The notes below the pieces were generated by a model that made no database searches, was not told the origin of the DNA, and saw nothing but the letters and a program-made list of their open reading frames with translations. 64,000 nucleotides of DNA. Origin: Combretum micranthum. Taxonomy: Eukaryota > Streptophyta > Magnoliopsida > Myrtales > Combretaceae. The stretch is taken from positions 96,210 through 160,209 of the forward strand of contig JAMXBD010002816.1 in the NCBI GenBank assembly GCA_024138025.1, written 5' to 3'. A program made the position numbers and the translations under genes. This document shows positions 1 to 11,140 of this stretch, in pieces. The stretch's first letter is position 1. The number at the start of each line of letters is the position of its first letter.

Positions 1-147
1 TTCGCTTGTGTTTGTATGATAACTCCTTCAAGACCTAAAATAATAATTTAAGCACACTTAAATACCAATTCCATTCGATTTCTATAAAATTTATAATGAT
101 TTAGCATGATTTGATCAATAGAAAGTGAGTATATTATGACTTTATCA
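1..147 (-). mobile_element. LTR family A, terminal 147 bp (Ty3/gypsy-like), cut by window start
   Basis: These bases match the terminal part of the LTR copies at 34756-36725 (same orientation) and 43360-45332 (opposite). The terminus reads TGATAAAGTCATA on the minus strand and ends at 147. Homology to CDC48C copy B resumes at 150, so this LTR inserted into an intron of CDC48C copy A. The rest of the element and the 5' part of copy A lie outside the window. Confidence 0.75.
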
Positions 148-149
148 TC

Positions 150-1410
150 AATCAATTTGTTGTTCATGATTTTTAGTAATCTCTGTAGTCCCGAGGATGA
201 CTTGCATCAATTTTTGAAAATATTAGTTTGGTAACCGGACTTACAAAGACTTTTGTTCTCGAACTTAGGTTCATTGGAGGAAAACATTCGAGAACTTTTC
301 CAGAAAGCTCACAGAACCGCACCATTAATAGTATTCATTGATGCAATATCTTCCAAAAGAGAAAACCTAGAAAAGGGAATGGAGCAGCGTATTGTAAGGC
401 AACTGTTGACTTGCATGGATGAATGTTAAATACTAGTACAAGCCAATGGCGAAGAAGCAGAATTGCGAAATTCCCAATCAAACATGGCTTTGTTCTTGTC
501 ATTGCAACAACTGATAGACCGGATGCTTTAGATCCTGCCTTAAGAAGGCCTAGAAGATTTGATTAAGAGATATTTTGGGTGTTCCAGATGAGAATACAAG
601 GGTCAAGATTCTTTTAGTTCTCACCAAGAAAGTTAAACTGAAGGTCCTATCAATCGCATGAAAATACCAAGGATGACGCCTGGGTATGTGGCAAAGGACT
701 TGGATGGATTGATTCTCGATGCTACTTCACTTGCTAACAAAAGGATCGTTGATCAAAGAATGTCTAGCATTCCTATTGATTTTGACGAGGAAGATGCTAA
801 AAAATGGTCGCTGCGTCCATGGGTGCCACAAGAATTAGAAAACCATTCTATCACGGTGGCTAACATTGAGGTGATTTAAGCTATAAATGATTTTATTTTC
901 AAGTAATTAACCCTTTTGAAAGTTGTCATTTTCTAGTGAAATCGAAAAAAGCACAATATTTGTGCAAATAATTCAATGTCCTTGTCTTTTCCTTTTTCAT
1001 TTCCCCCCCTTCTTTCTATGCGTGTATTATGATTAAGTGGAGAACCAAAAAGGGCTATTACACCGTACTTTACTAATGTATATATATTTAATATATATAT
1101 TAAATACCCTGCTTATATTGTGTTCAATCGATTTTCTTACTAATTTTGTGTTTTATTTGTCTTTGTTGGGCTCTTTAGGAAGCATTGAAAACGTTCTAGC
1201 CTTCATCTAGAAGAGAAGGTTTCTTTACAATTCTTGATGTTTTATGGGAAGACGTCGGTGGCCTTGATTCTCTTAAGGAGGAGCTTGAGGGCTATACAAT
1301 TAAATTTATAAAATGTCTTAGGTCTTATGAGGTAATTGTTGTCTTTTGCTTGTTACCAATATCGACCTTTTGGAATTGATCGACAGCTTTTGTGTTGCAA
1401 ATCGTACTCC
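150..1410 (+). pseudogene. CDC48C: CDC48C/NVL-like AAA-ATPase fragment, copy A
   Basis: This is a degenerate fragment of a two-domain nucleolar AAA-ATPase of the CDC48C/NVL group. After an intron, an exon at about 273-880 reads EENIRELFQKAHRTAP, then a Walker B/sensor stretch, and ends MTPGYVAKDLDGLILDATSL through ENHSITVANIEVI at 658-879. A second exon at about 1170-1340 carries the D2 entry motif WEDVGGLDSLKEELEGY. Compared with copy B it has lost about a dozen bases in the IDEIDAI motif. It also has stops after the MDE motif, in the sensor region and at the D2 entry. The upstream P-loop and N-terminal exons are absent because an LTR occupies that side. It is the left arm of palindrome 1. 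A functional gene is ruled out by the breaks; the family assignment rests on exon order and motifs. Confidence 0.85.
150..1410 (+). repeat. Palindrome 1, left arm
   Basis: This arm is the reverse complement of 1899-3166 with scattered substitutions and small indels. Both arms cover the same CDC48C introns and exons, down to the (TA)n tract near 1080-1105 (2208-2240 in the other arm). The spacer is 1411-1898. Confidence 0.9.
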
Positions 1411-1898
1411 CTAACATTATAGAGAAGACTTTACAGACGAAGAAGGATTTCCTCACTAACACAACATTGCTACCAAAGACATTCTTTTGGGTTAATTACC
1501 GACAGCTTGCTCAAACAAAAACGTAAGTTTTAGGACAAAGCATCTAAATATTAGAGTTTCTAAACCTAGCATGACCAAATTCTAATCAAAGTATAATAAT
1601 TTGGTAATGGATAGGGAAGAAGATCTTTATTAAAATATAAGATGAGTACGAATTTTAATTTCATTGAAATTTATGCAATTGCATCCAGCTATAGCTTACA
1701 TTTTATTTAATAACTGACGCATTTTTCTCCTTCCAGTTGACAATTTTAAGTAAACAAACCTCTTAACACAATCATTAGAAACTAAGAATAAAAAAGGATA
1801 AGACATATGGCATAGCATCTAGAAATTGCTTCTCAATAATAATTTTCATATTGCATTTATCAATTCCAATGATATCGAGGGCAAGTTGTTAATTGTTA
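1411..1898 (-). other. Palindrome 1 spacer: CDC48C intron (copy B side)
   Basis: From about 1500 to 1890 the minus strand matches the intron of copy E at roughly 46830-47350, including TTTGTTTGAGCAA and the CCATTGCCAAATTATTATACT-like segment. The spacer is therefore the next intron of minus-strand copy B, and the palindrome centre lies inside gene-derived sequence. No exon is visible; the following P-loop exon of D2 is missing. Confidence 0.7.
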
Positions 1899-3166
1899 GA
1901 GAGTATGATTTGCAACACAAAAGCTGCCGATCAATTCCAAAAGGTCGATATTGGTAACAAGCAAAAGACAACAATTACCTCATAAGACTTAGGACATTTT
2001 ATACATTTAATTATATAGCCCTCAAGCTCCTCCTTAAGAGAATCAAGGCCACCGACGTCTTCCCATGTAACATTAGGAATTGTAGAGAAACCTTCTCTTC
2101 TAGATGAAGGCTAGAACGTTTTCAATGCTTCCTAAAGAGCCCAACAAAGACAAATGAAACATAAAATTAGTAAGAAAATTGATTGAACATAATATTAGCA
2201 GGGTATTTAATATATATATATGTATATTTAATATACATACTTTAGTGAAGTACGGTGTAATAGCCCTTTTTGTTCTCCACTTAATCATAACACACACATA
2301 GAAAGAAGGGGAAAAATGAAAAAGGAAAAAACAGGACATTGAATTATTTGCACAAATATTGTGCTTTTTTCGATTTCACTAGAAAATGACAAGTTTTAAA
2401 AGGGTTAATCACTTGAAAATAAAAATCATTTATAACTTAAATCACCTCAATGTCAGCCACTGTGATAGAATGGTTTCTAATTCTTGTGGCATCCATGGGC
2501 AGCGACTATTTTTCAGCATCTTCCTCGTCAAAATCAATAGGAATGCTAGACATTCTTTGATCAACGATCCTTTTGTTAGCAAGTGAAGGAGAATCAACCC
2601 ATCCAAGTCCCTTGCCACATACCCAGTCGTCATCCTTGTTATTTTCATGCGATCGATAGAACCTTCAGTTTAACTTTCTTAGTGAGAATTAAAAGAATCT
2701 CAGCCCTTGTATTCTCATCTGGAACACCCAAAATATCTCACAATCAAATCTTCCATGCCTTCTTAAGGCAGGATCTAAAGCATCTGGTCTATCAGTTGTT
2801 GGAATGACAAGAATAGAGCCATGTTTGATCTAGGAATTTTGCAATTCTGCTTCTTCGCGAGTGGCTTGTAATTGTATTTGACATTCATCGATGCAAGTCA
2901 ACAGTTGTCTTACAATACGCTACTCCATTCCCTTTTGTAGGTTTTTTCTTTTGGAAGAGATTGCATCAATCTCATCAATGAATACTATTGATGGTGCGGC
3001 TCTGTGAGCTTTCTCGAAAAGCTCTCGAATGTTTTCCTTCGATGAACCTAAGTTCGAGAACAAAAGTTTTTGTAAGTCCGGTTACCAAACTAGTTTTTTC
3101 AAAAATTGATGCAAGTCATCCTCGGGACTATAGAGATTACTAAAAATCATGAACAACAAATTGATT
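1899..3166 (-). repeat. Palindrome 1, right arm
   Basis: This is the reverse complement of 150-1410. The outer boundary near 3166 is where copy A is interrupted by the family A LTR; copy B continues beyond it towards its N-terminal exons. Confidence 0.9.
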
Positions 3167-3690
3167 GCTAAAAAAGAACAACATTAGATTCTCTAAACTA
3201 AAGGAAACTAAACCCAAAATAATAATAATAATAAAGAGCCAAAGCAAAATTTGTCATTTTGCCAAACCATAGAGAAATAGAGAAAACAATAATAAAAAAA
3301 ATAAATTGTTAAGGGTACTCTCATTATTTTTCATGGTGATGATATAATTGTACCAGCCTCTCGAAAGAAAAAGAAATTGTTTGGCTCTAATACCAAATGG
3401 GGCTCCGTGCGGAAGAATAGGAACTTAGCTTTTTGGAGTGAACACAAATCAGATATAGATGTATTTCTTGGTTCGAGTAGATATTAGCTTCATTCTCATA
3501 AAGTGCATATAGTAATTTCGATCAAGTGTGCTATGTATTAATGACTTTGACTTATGCCTACACCATCGTCCAGTCTGCCCTGAAACAAGAAGAATGTATC
3601 ACTCAATGCTGGTTTGGATGACTCAATTTCTATGACTTACTATGTCAATTTTTATTTACATTATAATTGACATTATATACCTCCCGTAAT
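3167..3690 (-). other. CDC48C copy B intron between P-loop and Walker B exons
   Basis: This stretch has no exon-like sequence. Its inner part, with the AGAACAACATTAGATTCTCT motif and (AAT)n near 3220, matches the corresponding introns of copies C (about 11820-11930) and D (about 13570-13700). This supports common descent of the copies, introns included. Confidence 0.65.
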
Positions 3691-4488
3691 GGGATATAAT
3701 GGACGGCCGGACTCATTGGCTATTGCCTGAGCCAAAATGGTCTTCCCGCATCCAGGAGGTCCACTCAACAAGATTCCAGTTAGCTGCATGACCCCGGAGG
3801 GTCTCACACAACTCTGGATGACATAACGGAATAATCACCCCGCTCCAAAGGTCCGGCAAATCCCTAAACCTCGGTCGTCTCTTCCTTCTATTCACTGGGA
3901 GGGTGCATTATTCGAACTTAAATTCAAATTCTTCTCTTCTCTTTTCGATTCCAAACAAGTTCCAATTCCTACTCCAGTCCTCCGCCCTGTCTCGAACTCA
4001 ATATTCTGCTCTCACATCAATTTCGCGGAAATTTTTGTGGAATTTAGTTCTGTATACGTTTCTCGAAGTCCTAATTTTGTTAGATCGAAGGGCGCTGTTG
4101 CATCCTCCGATGTACATATCGTCCTCTCCATCACCACCACTGTCCTCGCTTTCCTCATATAGACTCGTCTCCGACGAAACGTTGAACTTGTTCATCGTGT
4201 TTGATACCGAGAAGACCTCTTCGGATGCACATTCTCGATCATGTCTTTACTTGAACTGATTCGATTGACCTCTTCTTCTCCATCAGGGTTTTGAGGATCC
4301 CTCTTGCGTTTCCGGTTTGGAGAACATACTAGGGTTTGACGAACTATTTTGGTGAATTGTTGAAGTTTCATGCGAGCATACTCATTCTCTATCGAACGAA
4401 GATGTGCAACAATTTGTTCGACGGTCATGTCTTTGTGCTCGCAGGAATCCAATTGGCGTTGAAGCTTGCCCAGTAGCCTCCGCCGCAT

Positions 4489-7029
4489 GGTGCTGACTGC
4501 TGAAGAAGAGGAATACGGACCTAGAGTTGGGTCCCCAGTGTCCTCCAATATATATATAATAACAATAGCAATAATAATAATAATAAGATTGTCTTTTCTT
4601 TTCTTTTTTAAACCTTTTTTTCCCCTCTTTTTCGCCTTTTTTTTTTATACGGCTTCCAATTTTTTATTTTTTCTTTGCATCAATTTTTTTTCTTGAAACC
4701 TCACTTTCTCTCTATTAATTTTAATCTCATAACCACTTTTATATATAATATATTTATTTATTTATATTATATATTTTATTTTAAAGCATAAGATAACATA
4801 TAATATACATGTTGATGTTAACGGACTTGAAGTTTTACAAAATCTAGATTGAGGAAATTCTCTTTGAAACTTGATTTTTTGCACTAATATTTGACAATTT
4901 TTTAAGAAATGGATCAGCTACAAAATATGATATATTATAATATTAAATTAATGTCCCACGCCTGGTTTTGTGAAACTTATGAATCCTCTTGATTAGTTAT
5001 AAATATATAATTGACATTGGCATATACATATTTATGTATGTAGATATATATGCGTCTATATAAAATGAATGCAATAGAGACACTAAAAGTGAGTAAACAC
5101 AAGTAAGAATATATTTTATATGACCATTATTATAAAGCTGGCCAGAATTTGAATGTATGAGTTGTGAATCGAATTTCTCTAATAGGGTAGATTTAAGTGC
5201 AATATGTAACAACTTATATATATAAGGAAAAGACACAAAACAAGAAAGATAGGTATCATTGTGATACCTTTCGGACCTGTAAAATAACATAGGGAATACA
5301 AAATGATTATTTTAACTTGATAATTAAAATATATGTTCGATAAGCTTTGTAACACATGTTTATATACTGAAATCCAAGTTAAAATGAGTACAATATATTT
5401 AATTTAAGATTACATGATTAAAATCGGTATTTGAATTCATATATGATACTTTTCCTAAGAAAAGTGAGTTCATATAAACTCTGTAGCTTAATTTAGGAAA
5501 TACCACTTTTAAAGCTTTAGAACGACTATATATGATAAACTTGGATTGAAAATGCTAAAACTCAAGTTTATGACACAAAGATACAATATGTTTCATTGAA
5601 TGAATAATATATAGTAATGAGTATATGTTATATCAATTCTCAAGGGATATAAATCAGTATTTGAGTTTTCTTGTAGATTTATAAGACAATTGAGAGAGGA
5701 TAAATAGGTAGATATTCTGATGATCTTTATATCTGCTTGTGTTTATAGGTTTAGAGTGTGAAATTTTGTTAATATAAATTAAATGATTCATGTATGGAGC
5801 TAGAAAGTTCTTGCTTATGGTTGATCATGTTTGTTATTTGTATTGAAAATACTATAAATTATTTGGAACATTAAGTATTAGGTATTGCTTGATTATTTTG
5901 ACATTTGTGAGTGTCTAATATTTGCCTTATCGCTAAATAAATGGACTCAATAAATATTGGCTTGATAATTATAGAGTTGAGCATGTATTGTACAATTACA
6001 TAGTTGAAGGCCATCACAAATTTGAGGAAAAGACAGCTTATATTGTGGCCAACTTTTAAGGCCATGATTCGAGCTGCGAAAAGTGACCCCGTCTTAGTTA
6101 TCATGCACTTGTTACCTTAATCTGAAGCAAGCAAAGATAAGGACAGAGTCCATTATAAAGAATCTACCACGTCGGCAAACAATGTCTGTATGATTCTCTA
6201 TGCCCGTTGTCCATAAATAAATGTGTAGAGGCCTTGCAAAGACTCCGTTGTACTATATGTAACAAATTACTAATATGGTAGTGAGAGAATTTCTAGTGAG
6301 ATAAACCTTTCTTCTTGCTAGCAGTTCAAGTTTTCTAGGTAATGCATTGTGAACCAAAAATTTGTTTTCTATAAGAACTTATGCTTAAAGTAAAATCCAT
6401 CTTTGTTTCACATTATTTCTCTCGATTTAATGTGCTTAATGTTCATATCTATGGAGAAATAATCGTTTAACTTAGGGTTTGTGAATTATAGACCTGATTC
6501 ATGTGATTTCAATGCATTTTTAAATGAACATTGTTTGGCACTTGTATTTAGTAGCTCTAACTTTAAAATGTGGGTTTATGTGTGTGCACAATGTAGATTC
6601 ACTTCTGATTTTAACTGAACAGATTGATAAACCGTTCTTTTAAATAGATTTAGGTTACTAATTAAGCCGCTTCGGTCACTTGTTTTTAAATTCCAAAATA
6701 GGTTTTAAACAAATGATTCTTAAACTTTTTGTGAATCTACGTTACTGATAGCTTGGAAGAGATTTTAGTGGGTTCTGACCTAAGTCTAGAGATCTTGACC
6801 CTCAAGAAAGACATTAGTTTACCTTAGTAAATGTGCAAGTATACCAAGCAAAGAACTCCATGACTTTGTTAAAAAATCACACGATAAGAACTTGGTAAAG
6901 CAAACCATAGGTTCTTTCTTTTAGTAGCAAACTTATCTTTTGCCTTTACCTTGACAATGTGTATATACTTAGTTTTAACCTAGCTTAGTGTTATCTTTTA
7001 TTTATAATGTTCTGCTAAGGTTTTGTTTG
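4489..7029. other. AT-rich intergenic stretch upstream of copy B
   Basis: This contains an (ATA/AAT)n tract at about 4550-4586, a T-rich run at 4590-4700 and TA-rich sequence at 4740-4800. I see no gene, no recognisable transposon domain and no strong tandem repeat. Short open frames here lack any family signature. Confidence 0.6.
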
Positions 7030-8049
7030 TGAAATAATCTAAAATTAATATACTAAACTAATTTGCTTTTACATGATTAATTGATAATTTTTAATTTAAT
7101 TGTTATAGTTAAGTTAGTAAAATTTAATTTGATTATATGACAAATTTTTTAGTATAGGAAATTCTTGTAAGTAATGTATAGGTATGTTAGTAAGGTTTTA
7201 GTAATATGTACACTTATTGAATTTTATCAAATTAAGTTGTATGTGTGTGGATGCATGGATTGGCAAATTTTGAAGTCTTTAACCCAAGCCCAAGCCTAGC
7301 TTAATAATAAAAATCAAGCCCAAACATAACCCAAATCCTAAAGCCTATGTTATGGCATCTTCCATAAGCTTCTATAATGCCTCAAAAGTCAACAAAGCAA
7401 ACAAATATCTATCCAAAACAGACCCTCTCTCTCCTTATTGTATTTCTCTCTTTCTTCTATCTCTCAAGCCACAAAAAGCCCAAATTTCTCCATTCAAATT
7501 CCTTTTAAACCATCACAAATTAGATCTAAGGTTATGAATTATGATACAAACTTAAGAGGAGTGGGAATCAAGCCAAGAAAATTGAAGAAACAAACTTGGT
7601 TTCTAGTAGTAGCCAAACAAGTAAGAAAAGTGAAATTTCTTGTATGTCTTGATTATTTATGATTTTGATTGATATTAATGTTAGATAAGAGTAGAACTTT
7701 GATGTTCTATGTGAATTAAGGGCATATTATTATGATGTACTCTAAATGTTTGATGAAATGAAAGATGAAGTTTGTGGCAATATGACATGTATATGAAAGT
7801 TGTTAGTGATAAATAAGTTGAACTTGGATGATTAGAGTAATAATAAAGCTTAATAAGCATAGATAATAAGATTGTGTTTTCTAAGGTTAAGTTTGTTGAG
7901 TTTTTTACGAGAAATGAATGTATGTGAACAAATGAGTTTGATCATCTTTAATGTTATGCTCATAGACAAACTAGTGTGTTTTCACAAATACACATAGGCT
8001 TAGTAGAGAGTTAAAGAACGTAAGACTTTAAAAATTTCGAAACAAGTAC

Positions 8050-8400
8050 CATAGGGTAATTGCCCTATTCATCACGGGCACGATAGAGGCCGTTATCCTC
8101 TTAGAGTTAATTTTCCTGTTGATCACGGTCGTTGTTGAGGCCATTATCTTGTCGGATGAATTTTCAAAGCTTAATCATGGCTATTACAAAGTTGATGATC
8201 TCCTCTGAGTGTTTTCAAAAACTTAATGCTACCTATATTACGGCCGTAACAGGGGCTGCTATCTCTTTTGATGTTTTAAAAAGCTTGAATACGATCGTTT
8301 TCAAGACCATGATTTCTTCTGACTTCTTTTTCTTGATGGACACGACCTAGATCATGGGCGTGATTTATATCATGGCCTATGTAACGAACGTGACCGTACC
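8050..8400. repeat. Degenerate palindromic-motif block in F1
   Basis: Roughly 55-65-bp degenerate units each carry a GC-richer palindromic core (GGCCGT, ACGGCCGTAA, CATGGC, ACGATCGT) followed by a TTATC/TCTCTT-like stretch. The block occupies the same position as the CGCCGGCG block in F2 and F4 but uses a different core motif. A TA dinucleotide run follows at about 8414-8433. Confidence 0.6.
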
Positions 8401-9289
8401 TCTGGTACTGTTAAAATATATATATATATATATAATTGATAATAATAGATGAATGATTAATGAAATATGATGTGAATATTTATAATTGTATGAATAGAGT
8501 GTGGTGTAATGATTTGAGTTTTGTCTAAATTTAACGAGTAATTAATGATTTAATTCATTATTGTGAATTAATTATATTTTATATGAATGGTTTCTTTGAT
8601 AAATTTTCGTACTCGACTGAGTTCGAATATAGGTCTTTTACCTGATAAATCTACTTATCAAAGTACACAGTAATGTGATTGTTTATTTTTAGATTATATA
8701 TATGTATTTCTAAACAACTTTAATTAAAAAGGAATTAAAAATTTTTTTTTTGAATTGATTGCGCTTTTCACCATTGAATCCAGTCTAGGGAGCAGCAACC
8801 CTATTAACAAGGTTAATATAGTAGTTTAGGCACTAGGCCACTTAGTCATGATGCAATGACCTTTCTTAGTGGCTCAGCGGGTAATTATAGGGGGTATCAT
8901 ATCGTTATAACGTTTGCTTATTCTTAAAATGATATAATATGATTGGTTCATGTTTATGGGGATGACTAAACTAGATGATGGTATGGATTAAGTTATAAAG
9001 TTGACAATGGCTATAAACCTTAAATGAAATTACTTTTTCTTTATGGGGATATAACAAAGATATAAATATTTAGGTTGCTTATATCAACCCTCTGAGCAGC
9101 TGTAATTACTCAGGACCCTAAAATTTCCCCAGGATTGAATTTGTAGTTTAAATACTCCAGTGTTGTATTGTTGACTTAATTAAAAAGAAATAATTTATGA
9201 TTACCTTGCATTAGTTCCCGAATGTATGTCACATTGTATTTGTTTGTATTACTATGTACTGGGCCTCTGGCTCACTTTTACTATTTCAG

Positions 9290-9357
9290 GTATTACAGAT
9301 GATGAGTTCTATGATTCCTTGGGTTATGGGACGGACTTTGAAGACTTTTTGGATTAG
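9290..9357 (+). CDS. Terminal coding exon of family-F small acidic protein, copy F1
   Basis: After a TTTCAG acceptor the exon reads DDEFYDSLGYGTDFEDFLD and stops at TAG (9355-9357). The upstream exon ends at 8662 with a GTACACAG donor. Joining them keeps one frame: its preceding residues include LLPDKSTYQS, the last codon split across the junction in the same phase as in F2 and F4. Against those copies, D-E-x-Y-D, GYG and D-aromatic-E are kept, while third codon positions change freely. No start codon can be assigned. No known protein family is recognised; the coding reading is inferred from conservation. Confidence 0.5.
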
Positions 9358-9752
9358 TGCGACAATTAAGATTCCTGGACCGACTGTGTTGTTTTACTTA
9401 GAAAGAAAGACCAGACCAAGCTTTTTGAAATTGTAATAGTATAGACTTAGCCTGCTCATAAGCCTAAGTTTGTAATATAAAGTTTCTATTTAAATTCCTT
9501 ATATTGTATGTAATGTATGTTTGTAAACTTTAAGATACCATGATATTGGTATCTATATGTTAATGTATTAAGTATCTACTCTTTTATGAGTAGTTTTTGT
9601 TAAAGTTATTGTAAGTTTAAACAAGTTAAACAGGCAATTCATATAAAACATTTCCTTATTAAACAACCTTACATGAAATATATCCGTATATTATACGTGA
9701 TTGGGGAGACATGTCATATTTTTTTTAATATAGTACATATCAGGTCCTTACA

Positions 9753-10590
9753 GTTTAGCTAGATAATAGACTAAAAGGAAGTAAAGCAATGCTAACGATC
9801 TCCAAGAAATACAGCCCAATACTTTCTATACTACTTTGATAGATACTCTTACTTATATTGGTGATTGCAACCAAAGTTGAATAGAACTTATTAGTAACTT
9901 TTATAAATCGTTTTTAAAAACTTCAATTTTGTGTTTTAGTATTTTAAATTCATTTAAAATAAAACCAAATCCAACCAAGTCATTTCTGGAGCCATTTTCG
10001 AGGAATCGGCATTGAATTCATGATAATAAAGCTCAAGAAAGCACTACTTGGAAGCTTTGAATCTATTAGACTAGTTACTAACCCTATGAATAGTGTAAAT
10101 AGTTTTTGTTTTGCTTCTGTTTTCCTCTTTTAAATATCTGTAAATATTATCTTTATACATAGTTTTACTCTTTCTTTCTATGAATATGTGTTTTATGTTG
10201 TGTTGTTTTGTTTTTCTTTGTAAATATCTTCTAATTATAGTACGAATGCCTTGTTCTATTTTTATATCTATATATAGCTTGTGTTATAAATAATTGTGTT
10301 TCTACTTGTAAATATGCTTAGGTAGTTTTTAGTGTTCTTTTATACACTTTTGTTCTGTTATAACATATTTGCATAGTTTAAGCTTTGTCCCTATCTTTTG
10401 ATTCCTTAATTCTTTAACTCTTATGTTAATGTTGTTTTTCTTTGTTGTTGTAAATAAACTTTGTTGTTTCATAGCTTTTGTTGTAGTTTTGTTTGTTATA
10501 AGTTTGTTGTAGACTAATTCTTTACAATAATAAAACCATAGGATTATAACTAGGAATTAATATTACCCTTTGTTTCCCTTTACTCTAGAA
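9753..10590 (+). other. Probable gypsy leader region, T-rich, no coding
   Basis: This is AT-rich and, from 10110 to 10510, T-rich with repeated TTTGTTGT and TTGTAAATAT-like stretches, leading into the gag fragment. It resembles the long leader of plant Ty3/gypsy elements, but no LTR end or primer site could be placed. Confidence is low. Confidence 0.35.
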
Positions 10591-11140
10591 CCCTAACGCA
10601 TAGGGACAACATTCGGGAGAATAGCTAGGGAAAAGAGGAAACTACTTCTTGAAGAAATGGCTAAGAGATTGGACTTAGAGAGTGGAAGGGTAGTGCAGGA
10701 GGACAACGGACTTATTAGAGTAAATCCTCCTACGATCATGCTTGATTTCTACCAACTCGATCACCTTAGAAGGAGCTAATATAAGTATAGTTAGGGCTAA
10801 GGTGGTAGCAAATAATTTTGAGATAAAACCTAATGTTATCCAAATGGTCCAGCAATACATTCAATTTGACGGATTGCAAGATGAGGATCCTAGTACTCAT
10901 CTCCATCAGTTCTTAGAAATTTGTGATATCTGTAAAATCAATGTGCCTCTAGTGATGCCATACGCCTCCGGTTATTTCATTTTTATCTTAAAGCGAAGGC
11001 AAAGAAATTGATCAATAGTCTGCCTTGATAGCCCATCACTACTTGGCAATAGATGATGGTTGAAAACTTCATGAGAAAATACTTCCCACCCTTTAGGAGA
11101 GCAAAGCTAAGAGCAAATATGGTTTTTTTTACACCAGTTA
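10591..11140 (+). pseudogene. Ty3/gypsy gag fragment (Athila/Tat-like)
   Basis: Read with frameshifts, this gives the plant gypsy gag pattern. It includes ANNFEIKPNVIQMVQQ, FDGLQDEDPSTHLHQFLEIC, a leucine-rich KINVPLVM segment, a degraded KAKKLINSL-like stretch, then ITTWQQMVENFMRKYFPP, RAKLRANMVFFTP and RSESEWE across 11030-11160. In complete elements this capsid domain continues with an LY.AWERFK segment and a zinc knuckle; here it stops at the start of palindrome 2 (11141). A frame change lies near 10740 and a stop at 11008. The abrupt join to CDC48C intron sequence marks a recombination or deletion breakpoint. Confidence 0.75.

Larger units (their letters stand above)
1500..4488 (-). pseudogene. 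CDC48C: CDC48C/NVL-like AAA-ATPase pseudogene, copy B (N-terminus to start of D2)
   Basis: This is the longest gene copy, read on the minus strand. The N-terminal exon starts at MRRRLLGKLQRQLDSC (start codon about 4488, chosen because copy D begins with the equivalent MRRTLQRKLQRRLDSC). It continues through VEQIVAHLRSIENEYARM and KRKRDPQNPDGEEE to about 4192. After a frameshift, an acidic stretch EESEDSGGDGEDD follows (about 4195-4000). An exon at 3895-3690 has [17 protein letters not shown] and a near-perfect P-loop GPPGCGKT with AIANESG. The Walker B exon lies near 3066-2800, the D1 end (DLDGLI, NIEVI) near 2640-2440, and the D2 entry VGGLDSL near 2110-1980. The frame is broken at several points and D2 is truncated. 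In NVL/CDC48C this N-terminus is followed by two AAA domains acting in pre-60S ribosome maturation. The product is inferred dead. Confidence 0.85.
7030..9752 (+). mobile_element. Family-F LTR-like element, copy F1 (solo)
   Basis: The element begins TGAAATAATC and ends GGTCCTTACA, flanked by GTTTG (7025-7029) and GTTTA (9753-9757), a one-mismatch target duplication. Order inside: a leader with a TATTTCTCTC-type first exon ending at a GTAAGA donor near 7621; an intron with a degenerate repeat block at 8050-8400; an exon ending at a GTACAC donor at 8663; an intron holding CATGATGCAATGAC (about 8848) and a hairpin at 9091-9113; and a final exon at 9290-9357. It shares this layout with F2, F3 and F4. 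No gag, reverse transcriptase or integrase is present. Confidence 0.75.

Noticed and set aside
3903..4259. 118-codon plus-strand open frame
   Set aside because: It is the antisense shadow of the N-terminal exon of CDC48C copy B.
150..4488. A functional CDC48C gene
   Set aside because: Frameshifts, stops and missing D2 exons in every copy; no uninterrupted spliced frame can be drawn.
7352..7662. Two overlapping open frames near the start of F1
   Set aside because: They fall in the leader/first exon of family-F element F1. The frame is not shared with F2 or F4 and does not join the conserved acidic exon.
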